This document shows, one piece after another, positions 24,901 through 36,900 of a DNA stretch of 64,000 bases; the stretch's first letter is position 1, and every line of letters begins with the position of its first letter. The stretch is taken from the NCBI GenBank assembly GCA_911728435.2, contig OU452198.1, forward strand, positions 31,277,902 through 31,341,901. Reading direction: 5' to 3'. The notes under the pieces are model-generated. The model did no database searches, was not told where the DNA came from, and saw nothing but the letters and a program-made list of their open reading frames with translations. This stretch comes from Apoderus coryli. Lineage: Eukaryota; Arthropoda; Insecta; Coleoptera; Attelabidae. The translations under genes and the position numbers were made by a program.

Positions 24901-27900
24901 TGAGTATTTGTTATGGTGATCCATTGCTGAAGAAAAGAATATGTGAGGCAATAGTACAAGAGAAGAAGACTATGTTGGAGTTTAAGTTTAATCCGAAGTT
25001 GACGACGAGTATAAGAAGAACTGATGAATCAAAAGCTGCGACTCACGGACAAAATGTTGTTAAGGATGTCAGGGTGAGAGATATGCCTAGGAATAATAAG
25101 CCGACGGGAGAGAATTTGTTGAAGAAGTGTGACAAAAATCAGAAAATGGTTAGATCGAAGACAAGACAGCATCGTTTCAATCCGTACAGGTTGTAATTGG
25201 TGAGTAGAATATAGCTTTTGTATATATTAAAATTAATTGTAAATAATAATTTAGCTTAGGTTTGTACATATTAGATTATTTAGTACCTAGTGTTGTAGTT
25301 TGTAAAAATATAGATTTAGATGTATATTATTGTATCTTATTTCTGTGTATATTTTGTAATAAGGTTTATAAGACAGTAAATATGAAACCATGATTTACTT
25401 TCACTGGTTGTAGGATTTTTCTTGATGAAAATCTTCCCGGTGAACATAAGTGAAAAATCAAGTATAACATGTGGTTGAACATATCGATAATAGGATATTA
25501 CCATATGCCAGAAGGAAAGTGTGTAGGCCGTTTAGTTTTTTTAATAAGTGTTGGGGATTACACAAAAATTAAAATATACTCTTGAAAAATGTTTTTTTAG
25601 TTAAAAGTTAGTTTTTTTGATTTTTGTTTTAATGGTCCCACGAGGCCAGGCGATATCTCAAACAGCCGGGTTGGCCGCATGAATCCAAAGTGTCACCAGC
25701 ACGATATCCTACCACACTAAAAATAAAATGTCGATAACAACTTCCCGAGAAGAAGTAATTCACTCCAGGTATAAAATACTAATTATATCGATGACCAAAT
25801 ACCAAATACTATGCAAAAATATAATAAAAAAAACAAACATATCTCTCTATAGGTTTACCAAATAGACCATAAATATTTAACTAAAAATGTTCCAATACAA
25901 ACGCCACAAAAGTAAGAACTTAACTCAAATTTAACTTCAAAATAAATGTAACTTATTAGTGTGGGGAATTTGGGCACGTCCTGTCTCCTAACTCATTCAC
26001 TCTAACATTATTAACTAAATAATCCTACCTATAGCAATCCCAATGTCCTTTTGGTATATCGCTGGTTGCGACCAAACCGAAATGTTTCTTACTTACTTTA
26101 AATAAATTAATATGTTCGTATAGGAATATAATAATAATAGTAACTGTAACAAGTAAGTTTTCGATGAAAATCAAATTGTCGAGAAACATGGTCAATTTTT
26201 TTAAATAATTTTAATTTTTTCTACTAATTAAATGAAATTTATTTAAACGTTAGAACAAGTAACAAAACCAAACTAACTTCATAATTGCAAAATTAATGCT
26301 GCGTGCATTGAAGCTAACGGCGGACATTTTCAACATTTAATAAATTTCTATTTTTACGGTTTGGAGAATTAAAAAAAAAACTTTTTTTTATAAGGATAAG
26401 TCTTCATTTTTTTTAAATTTTGCAATTATGAAGTTAACGTTTAATTAGTAGAAAAAGTTAAATTTATTTCAACAAATTTTCAACAGGTGATTTTACACCA
26501 TGCTATATGGCTTTCCTAGCCATACTGATGAGAACTGTCCGAGTTCGAAAGCAGATAGAATATCCATCCCCAATGTGTAACTCCATTGTTACACGCAACA
26601 GAAAATTGTTTTGGGCATGCGTTTTCTAGTACACTAACTGTTAATATCCAGTCAGTCAAAGTTTTGAGCTTTCTGTTGGAGAAGACATAAATCTACTGTT
26701 TGGACTTCGATTCGTCTCTTCGGGTGCGGAATACCTCAAGACAGCGTTATTTTTCAATTATACAGGGTGTCCGGAAAAAGGAGGTCAATCCGTTAACCAC
26801 AGATTCCTTGAGCAAAAATAATATGAGTTTTAAGATGTCATTTTTCATTTTAGCCCTCCATGTTCGATATACAGGGCGTCAAAGTTGAAAATTTAAAACC
26901 AATATTTTTAAATAATTCTAGTATTTATTGAGATATTGGATTCAAATTTAGTGTGTTGCTTCAGCATAAAGAGCTACTTCTTTCCAAAAAACAACAGAAA
27001 AAACAATGTCTTAATAGCCAAAATACGAGATGTTCAGTACCTATTGACCCTCCCAAGTTTTTATTACGTACGCCAATGACTTTTAAACTAATTATTTATA
27101 AGTTACTATGTATTTGTGATTATTTGTTAACTCTTATAAAATTTGGATAAAATCATTTGTTTTTGAGATATTTGGAAAAGTATTGGCTCTTGTTTGATGC
27201 CTCGGCGGCTCTGGCTATTCTTGAAATATCAAGCAACTCTGGTGTTACCTTGGATACCTACTTAAGCAATGTTTTATTGTTGTCAAATTAGTTATCACAA
27301 TTTGACAGTAGTTTAAGGTTTAAAAGTTAATATTTTTAATTATCGGTAATTTTATAAGTAAACACAACGAAAATGGATCGTAGACGAAACAATTTTATAT
27401 GTTTTTCGGAAATGATGGATATTGTCTTAATCATGGGTAAGATTTAAAGACATTTGATTGATTATAATCAGTTAAATTTTATTGTTGTTTATTTACTAGG
27501 AAAATGTAACTCTAACGCTAGTTTAGCCGCTAGGCGGAACGCAGAAAAGTTCCCTAATTGAATTCATCCAAGACGAAGGTATTTTTCAAATTTAGTTAGG
27601 CGACTAAGGCACAGTGGAAGTTTTAGGGAAGACCGTAAAGGGAACTGCGGTCGACCCCGTCTAATTCAACCGGAAAAGGAGGAGAGTATTTTAACAAGCA
27701 TCGAGGAAACACCAAATATTAGTACCAGAGTTCTTGCCCGACAGGTTGAAAATATTGGGAAATCTGAAGTACACCAGATTTTAAAAAGATAGCAGCTTTA
27801 CCCCTACCACATTCAAGAAGTACAATCTCTGCTGCCTCAAGACCTTGAGATGAGATCTAGGCTATGTAGGTGGATATGCGAAATGCATGACAGAGATATA

Positions 27901-30900
27901 CACTTCATCAAAAATATTTTATTTACGGACGAAGCTACCTTTACTAGAAACGTGGTCACAAATATTCATAATATACATATCTGGGCAGAAGAAAATTCTC
28001 ATGCCGTAGTAGAGACACATCATCAAGTAAACTTTAAAGTCAACGTGTGGGTTGGTGTCGTGAATAATTTCTTTTTGGGTCCTATAATTTTACCAGGGAA
28101 TTTGACTGGTGATTCATTTTTAGCATTTCTTCAAAACATACTGCCCGATTTACTTGACGATTTGCCTCTCTTAATTAGACAAAATATTTGGTTTCAACTT
28201 GATGGTGCATCAGCGCATTTTGCTAGGAATGTAAGGAGATACTTACATGAAAACTTTTCCCAACGGCGAGGCCAAGATGCTCCTGTTAAATAGCCACCCC
28301 GATCTCCAGATCTTACTCACTTGGACTATTCAGTCTGGGGTTGTATGAAAGACTTTGTTTATAAGGTTCCGATTTTGAGTAAAAATCATTTAATAGAGAG
28401 AATCTTACAAGCTGGGTAAGACTTTAGGTTGAAGCCTCATATTTTTCAAAGACTAAGATTTTCTTTACTAAAAAGAGCTCGCATATGCATTGAAAAGAAT
28501 GGGGGTCATATCGAGCAATTTCTTTAGAATGGTAGTTTATCTAATGTTTATTTAGTTACTTTTTCATGTTTTTAAAATAATATGTTTAAATAATTAATAT
28601 TTGACTATGATGCTTCAAATTAAGTTAAAAATAATAAACAATTTCGTGTTCGTAGTGTTTAGTTTTATTACCTTTTCGAAAACTTTACTTAATTTGATGC
28701 ACAATAATGGTAATTTGAGTTAAATATGCTTGATTTAGTAGTGAAAATACCGTGAGCCGCGTAGACAACAAGAGCCAATACTTTTCAAAATATCTCAAAA
28801 ACAAATGATTTTATCCAAATTTTATAACAGTTAAAAAATAATCAAAAATACATAGTAACCTATAAAAACTTAGTTCAAAAGTCATTGGCTTAGGTGATAA
28901 AAACTTGGGGGGGTCAATAGGTACTGATCATCCCGTATTTCGGCTATTAAGGAATTGTTTTTTGTGTTCTTTTTTGGAAAGAAGTACCTCTTTATGCCGA
29001 AGCAACAAACTCAATTTGAATCCAATATCTCAATAAATACTAGTCTTATTTAAAAATATTGGTTTTAAATTTTCAACTTTGACGCCCTGTATATCGAACA
29101 TGGAGGGCTAAAATGAAAAATGACATCTTAAAACTCATATTATTTTTGCCCAAGGAATCTGTGGTTAATGGATTGACCTCCTTTTTCCGGACACCCGTAT
29201 ATAAAAAAAATAAAAATTAAATATTTGGTATGAGGAATTATTAACTTTTACTTCCAAATGACGCTCAGTAGGTACGTTCGTTAGTCTGTTATAAATGTTG
29301 CTATTTTTAACAAAATATGGAATATCTTTCTATCTCAGAAAAAGTTTTGATATTACCTGTGGTTTTGCAGATAAAAATGCTATATCCCATGAATTCTATT
29401 ACTGTGTTGCGAAGAAGTTTACGTGAACGTATTTTACTAAATTCCTGATGAAGACAGGTGGTCTTGTCGAAACGTTGAAACACAGAAATAAATAATGGCA
29501 TTTAAATAATTATCTAAAATCAAATAATCAGTCGATGATTTTTTCAATTGTTGAACATCAGTTCCAAGAACAAAAAACAGAGAAATTAACCCAAATTATT
29601 ATCGGAATCACAAAAATTTATTAACAAAAGTTATTTGTTTTTTATGTAGAATCCGATTCGGTAATGAAAAATATATATTTCCATTAAGAAAAAACGAATT
29701 GACCTTGAGATAACCTTGAAACAGTTGACAAACTCGAAAATGGGTGCCACCATTGTTTTTCCCTCACAATAGCAAACAATTTTTATTTGAACTTTTTTTC
29801 CGAAAAATGTGCTGTTTTTAAGATATCAGGCTGTCTCAAGATAAATGGACCACCCGGTATATTATCTGACTGGTTGCATCGTTCGTCTCTCGGTGTTTTA
29901 CAAATATGCAGAGTACGCTCATCAAGTGATCGCTCAATAAGAATTTGCTATTAACATATGAAATGCCTTGATTTTGATCAGTACCTGGTAGAAGCCCCAT
30001 TTCCAACTGATAATATCTAAACTATCATTTTTTTTTACAAGTTTACTGTCTTAAAACTCTGATTGTCAACAAACTGCATCGATTTCTAAGCAGTCGCGCA
30101 TTTCGCCTTAACAAAAAATGTCAAAATGTATTAGTGATGAGTCGTGCCAAAAGCAAAGGTCGTTTCTAAAATTATAAAAGGCGACCTTCGTATTAGTTTG
30201 AATGATTAACATACCCGATATGAACCAACATATACGTAAGAAACCGCCAACACTCATAACGTTTATAAGGATCATAGATAAAGAGATTCGCCGTGATTCC
30301 CGTTCCATACAATGTGGAATTTTTCTCAGTAAATTCATCAATCACGAAACAAGCGATTTCAATCAGAGATATCAACAGCATACCGATTGGTGGTGGGCAG
30401 CAGCTGTATTGATCTTCAAACGCACCATCTTGCTGATCTACAGCATCTTCAGTTACCGAAATACCTCTCGCTAGCTTAAACCGTTGTTTCTTGTATCTTG
30501 GTACCACGAATCTCACATAACTGAAAACATAGGTACTTTAATTTGCGAAATAGAGCTTAAAGAGTGAACTTCATTTACTTTTGGACGTATTCTCCAAATA
30601 ACTGCCTGAACTTTTTGTTTTGCACCATATTCATAAATTCATCTAAATCAATTTTATTGTCTCTGTTAACATCTGATGCTATAAAAACTTTTTTGACAAT
30701 CTTCTTTGGTACTTCATCGTCACTTTTTAACATTTCTCTTAATTCTTCTAGTTCTATGTAACCGTCATTGTCATGATCGTACTAAATGGAAATTCAAAGG
30801 AAATTAAGAAATAATTCTTTCAAATTAATAATCTTTAATTATAATTTAAATTACGAGTTGATTGTTACATAATGTACCAGGACTTTAAGTTATGTTGGAA

Positions 30901-33900
30901 ATTTGCTTCACACTACCATGCGTTCACCACACTTCACACTTGATCACAACTCATCAATGTGATCGGCTGGCAATGTGACTCAAATTTCCAACATTTACGA
31001 AGAGCTTATGTACTAGCACGAGATACCGAATGACAACAAGATGTATGGGGCGAAATCTAGGGAGCAGGCAATATGCCCGGTGAAACAAAGTTCACAACCG
31101 ATGGCCGGACAAGCAGTAACAACTCCATTAAATCCTATACGATCGATTTCCCTAGCGGGAGGCTTTTATTACGGATTGCTTGGTACTTAATGTAGATGTC
31201 GCTACATACATCTTGTCAGAATTTAAATTATTTAATCCCTAATGCAGTTAACGAAGAAGAAAGGCACATTGGCTAATTTTACACCTTTTGCAAATCCATA
31301 TTAAAGATCTATCCTAATAATCAGACTTTTACAGAAGAATTGCAGCGTTGGTTCCAAATACGACGAATCTTTGCAAACGCCAAGGCTATGGAAAACACTA
31401 TTTTATTTTTATACCTATATACCAGCGATTCCCAAAGTCTTCCAGGTGGACCCCAGGGGTCCACGGGAGACTTGACGAAGGTCTACGTGAGCGTGAAAAA
31501 AAATGAGGGTTCACAAGTAAGTGGGGGTCTACGAAAATGTATCTGGTTTCGATAGTAAAGAACAACAATGTTGGCTTGGCTTTACCTATCAGTGTAGGCA
31601 GATAAACCACTCAAAAAAATTAAAGGACCAACAATATTTCCAAATTTTTCGGTTGCTGTGTGCTGTATTTTGGTGAAAAATGATCGTATTGAGGCTTTAA
31701 GAAAAGCATTTTGAAGCTTTAAGATTTTAGTATTGAGAAAAAAATGTTTTCAGTTAGGATCATAATATTAATTTCTTTTTTTTTTAAGCTCCTTTAATTT
31801 GGTGCATGTTTAACAAGATTTTACTCATTTTTTGAATAAGTTTTAGAGTTTCTGAAATGTAAAGAATCGTGATCAAATTAAAAGCAGACATTGCGTATTT
31901 GACAGATTTGTTCAAGGAATATAAAGAAATGAACTTGCAGTTACAAGGGACCAACCTAAATTTAATAAAACGAAAGGGTGTAATTTCGGCTTTTCTTGGA
32001 AAAGTGAAATTTATAAAGCAAAATATTAGTCGGCACGAATTCTCCCAGTTTCCAAACTTATCACATGCAGAATGTCTTGATGAGGATATTCAGACATACG
32101 TTCAACATTTAAATAGAGTTGAAGATATTCTGACGATGGAAATACCACCATGGATCGTTCTCTCTCCATTTGATGAAACTGAAGTGGTGAATGTGGTATT
32201 ACAGCAGGAGTTACTCTAGTTTAGCACCAATAAGGAGCTGAAGATGAAATTTAAAAAAGGCTATCAAACATTTTGGCACCAGGCTGAAATACCCCAAAAA
32301 TACGCTGGACTCTATCGGAAAATGCAAGAAAACTTTTGATAGTGTTTCCTTCGTCATACCTAGTCGAAAAAAAATTGTGTCGTTACAAACCTATTAACAA
32401 AAAAAGGGAGCAGATTGAACAACACAGAAGGGGGTCCTTTGCGGTTTTTCATTACAAATCAAGTATATCCCTCCCATTAGAATTCTTAAATTATTTAATT
32501 ATTTTAATAAATAGTACACAAGGAAACATACTATTTTACTCCAAATTTAGGGTTGGAATTTCCATCATTAGATCTAATATTCACATTTTAATCTTGTATT
32601 TTTTCTTGAACCTTGTTACAATTTTTTTTTGTTTCTTTTTCTTGGGATAAAGGTTCTGTTTTAAAACGGGAAAATTTTCTTTGAAATATTTTTTTTATTT
32701 CATGTCTGTAGGTACTACGTTTCGGCTGCCTTCTTCGTAAACAACGTGGTGTTTGATAAAAATAGTAATATAAAAACAAATCCAACTAATATACGATTTG
32801 TACATATACACATTAATGAAATAAAATTGTCATTGAAATAAAAGTACCCACTAAAACTGGTGTACACAAAAAAAATGCGATGTTGGAGGTAAAAAATAAA
32901 AACAGAAAAATGAAACATAAATAAGAATATCTGTAATTTGTATGTTGTTATGTTTAAGATCACCTATTTAAGAAGAAATGTACCTGAAGAAGGCATACCA
33001 GCCGAAACGTAGTACCTACAGACACGAAATAAAAAAAATATTTCAAAGAAAATTTTCCCGTTTTAAAACAGTACCTTTATCCCAACAAAAAGAAACAAAA
33101 AAAATAGTCACATTTGTTGATGAGTTTTGGGAATATGGTAGAAAGTGGTCTACGAGAAAAAAAAGTTTGGGAACCGCTGCTATATAGGTACTGTGTCCAA
33201 AATAAGAATGGGGTAGCATTGGAATCTTTTAAATGGTCTTTCGAAAAGTAAACTAACTTTAGCCGTTTTCGAGAATTTTTGAAAAAACGATTTTTGCCGA
33301 TTTTTGTTTTTATTTATTTCTGACATTAGGTTTACAGATATAAAAAAATGAAAAGCACTTTCTCGTTTATACTTTTTCAGAAGAATAAAATAGTGTTTAC
33401 AAATTTTCACTACGACATTTCGTTTTTGAAAAACCATCATCAACTTCATTTTTTTAAATACGGCCTTGGAGTTTTTATTGTTAAATTTAAAGTCATTTTC
33501 AATTTAAAACAAGGTGTAATGGTTTTAACAAGTTTTCAGTGTTTTTTGCTGTTATTTAAAATTATTCAAGAAAAATCGCCAAGTTGCCACTTAACAGACA
33601 GAATGCAGAGTAGGTTTGGCGAAAACATTCTTTCGTCATTACTCACAATTATTTATTATTATTTGACAATTTATTTCGGTCTCAGTAAAACAGTTTATTC
33701 TGTACGCGGTTTTTTAAATTTAGTTGAAATTTTTGCGCTTACTTAAAAAACGCCTCAGATAATGTTTTACGCAAAATAAGTGACAAACTAATTTTAAATA
33801 ACAGTTAATAACACTGAAAACTTGTTTAAACCATTACGTGTGATATACTTTTTTTTTTTTTAATTGAAAATGGCTTTAAATTTACCAATGATAAATCCAG

Positions 33901-36900
33901 GAACGTATTGAAAAAAAACAAGTTGATGATAGTTTTTCAAAAGCGAAACGTCGTAGTGAAAAAATGTCTGAAATAAATAAATACTAAAATAGCAAAAAAT
34001 CGTTTTTTCAAATATTCTCGAAAACTGCTAAATTTGGTATATTTTTGAAAACACCATTTAAATTGTACAACTTTTTCTGATTTAACCGACATTGTAACTC
34101 CTAGCGTTTCCAAGATTCCAATGCTATCCCATTGGACCCAGTGTATACCTACATATCAGATACAGTGAGGGCATAAAGTATCGCATAAATTCGATAATAT
34201 ACAGGGTTATTCACGCCGTACGACACGGAATAGTGTGGCTAAACTATTTAATTTCCTAAGAGTGTTATTCATGGGTTTGATAAAAATGATTTATGGCTAC
34301 ATATTAAAAATATAGTGAATCTATACAGGGTGTCCCAAATATAAGAAATGAACCATAGTTGTGTTTTTTCAAATAGAATGCCCTGCATATGAATATATTT
34401 TTAAATTCCCCGTTCAAAATAAACCTAACTTTCATTAAAGTACTGTCCTCGGTTGCTGAGGCAGATATGATTTCGGGTTCCTCGCTTGCAGGCAAGAAAT
34501 TCACATGTTTTAGGTGCCTCACATTACAAATTATGAAGGCAGAGCCTCCCTTTTTTGGGCTTGCACCTACTGCAATCGTCTGAATTTGCACAATAATGTT
34601 AATTACTTCAGTGGCTCACTTAAATCATTTAAACATCATTTGCGTGTGTGTCTGCAAGCTAACGGAATGGATATTGTTTGATTAATTAATTGTTCGCCAT
34701 GGAATTGTTTTCCTTTAATGCATTTTTGTTTGATTTTTTCATTTTTCTTTCTAATTAATTCCTATTTTGTGAATTTACATATGAATACCTATGCTTAGTT
34801 TAGTTATATATAATTGTCTTGTAATTGGGCAGCAATGCCTGTTATACAGTTTTTTTAATATTTTAATTTTTATAAAAATATAGGCATAATTTGAATGAAA
34901 AAATTCACACCGATTCGTTTGTTCTTTTTAAGCCAGTCTGGGCTGATAAATATACCCACTCATCACTTTTTACGCCCGTATATGAGGTCAAAATTAGATG
35001 CACTAAGTAATTATTTGTCAAATAATATTATAATACTTTCCTATGGATAACTCTTGACGTTTTCGTGGAAAATGCACATATTGGTATAGTAATAGGAAAA
35101 ATTTTTCAAAATTATAATATTTGTCAAGTGAGAATTTGACAAACCATAATAAATAAATACATTTTTAACTTAAATTAAATAACAAGATAAACATAAATTC
35201 TGATAAATTTTAATTCTAAAATGTTCAAAATGATTGGATTATAGGCACATTTGAATTATTTTCTTAAATCCTTCAACAACTTTAACCTGGTGTAACGCTT
35301 CTAAACGCTTCGTTTATTTGCTCCTTCATCTCCTCTATTAAAAAAGTCTTAGGTAAGAATTTTCAAATGACTATTTGACAGTAAATATCGAATTAAAATA
35401 GTATATTGTGCAACGAACATGAAATGACATATATTTCCTACGAGTATGATCGTTTGCAGCATGAGCCGCAGGCTGAATCATACGAGTAGGAAATGGTCAT
35501 TTCATGTGAGTTTCACACTATACTTTTTCTACGACTGTTTTAATGCTTTTGAATAAATTTAACATAATTTTTAGGGAAATATTTGTTTTTCGAAACTTAC
35601 CCCTGTTAACGTCTTCGCCTAATATTATAAATATGTGCATTTTCCACGAAAACGTCGAGGAAAGTATTATAATATTTGACAGATAATTACTTTGTGCATC
35701 TAATTTTGACCTCATATATCGGGTGTTCCATTTGAAATAAACAAGTTATTTAGAATTAAAGTTTACGTTCATACAACTTATATTATTGGACACCCTGTAT
35801 TTAGTATTGAGGGTTTCTTATATTTGGCGTAACAAGTGATGTGTGGGTATATCTATCAGCCCAGACTGGCTTAAAAAGAACAAACGAATAGGTGTGAATT
35901 TTTTCATATTTGGGAGACCCTGTAAAGATTCACAAGATTTTTAAAATGTAGCCATTTTTATCGAACCCATGAATAAGACTTTTAGGGAATTAAATAGTTT
36001 AGCCACATTATTACGTGTCGTTTATAACCCTGTAATACAGGGTGCGGCATCATAACTTCATTTTTTGAAAGATCGAAATGAGGGGAGACTGCTCTTATTC
36101 GGTAGGAGTGCATCTAAAGTTTTGTTCCCCATCCGGTCAGTCGCCACGATGCGTTGGAACAGTGAGCAACGTGCATTTGCCGGCGAGGCGAACTTTTCGA
36201 ATGGACGTTCTGTGATCGCAACTCTGCGTGCCTTTCGAAATCGATTTAATATTGCCCCGGCAGGGCCTGTGCCAGATCTCAATCGATAACGATATGGGTC
36301 GCTACATTCAGACAAAGCGGGAGTGTGACTAGACGATGAATTGGAGTCCGTCTGTCCATTAGAACACCTGAGAAATGAAGAAACAGTGACAGTGAATTCT
36401 AACCGATATGCAAACATGTTGGAAGATTTTTTTCATTCAAAAAGATGGCGCAACGGCTTACACTTCAAGGGTATCAATGGCTGTTGGAACACTTTCCGGG
36501 GTGCCTAATCTCAATAAGGGGCGATTTGCAGTAGTCAGCTCGTTCCCCCGATTTGACCCCTTGCGATTTTTTATGGGGATTTTTGAAATCCCTTGTTTAT
36601 GTCAATCGTCCAAGAACTCTAGAAGATCACAAAGCCAACATCCGGGACGAAATGGTCAACATACCAGCTGCCATGCTGGAAAGGGTTATGACAAATGCCA
36701 GAAAAAGGCTTATTCAGTTGATCGAGAATGGAGGGCGTCACCTACCTGACATGATTTTTAAAACTGTTTGAAGCAAAACTTTACATATGTACCTACATTA
36801 TTTAGAAAAATAATAAAAGATTCTAATCCATAAAATGAGTTTTATTGCGTTTTGAAATAAGGAAGTTATGCTGCCGCACCCTGTATGAAGAAAAAATTTT

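Larger units (their letters stand above)
14071..29857 (-). mobile_element. Mariner-like element expanded to 15.8 kb by nested insertions
   Basis: The left terminus CCGGGTGGTCCATTTATCTT (14071) and right terminus ending ATGGACCACCCGG (29857) are inverted and extend as long TIRs of about 250 bp (14071-14335; 29590-29857). TA flanks both, and repeat R is interrupted exactly here. Transposase pieces in minus orientation lie at 14390-14656, 16236-16790, 16775-16915 and 20603-20790. Everything else inside arrived by later insertion or rearrangement: a pogo-like element, a palindromic element, a foldback, a satellite-like element, an F-box gene, a hammerhead and a second transposon. Whether the whole unit ever moved as one is unknown. 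Confidence 0.65.
31423..33179 (+). mobile_element. hAT transposon, internally deleted
   Basis: The ends CAGCGATTCCCAAAGT and TTTGGGAACCGCTG are inverted and flanked by CTATATAC and CTATATAG, an 8 bp target duplication with one mismatch; both are diagnostic of hAT elements. Sub-terminal GGGGTCTACGA / GGTCTACGAGA blocks are shared. It carries a transposase fragment (31869-32219) and a pair of inverted Penelope-like hairpins (32640-33110). Confidence 0.85.
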
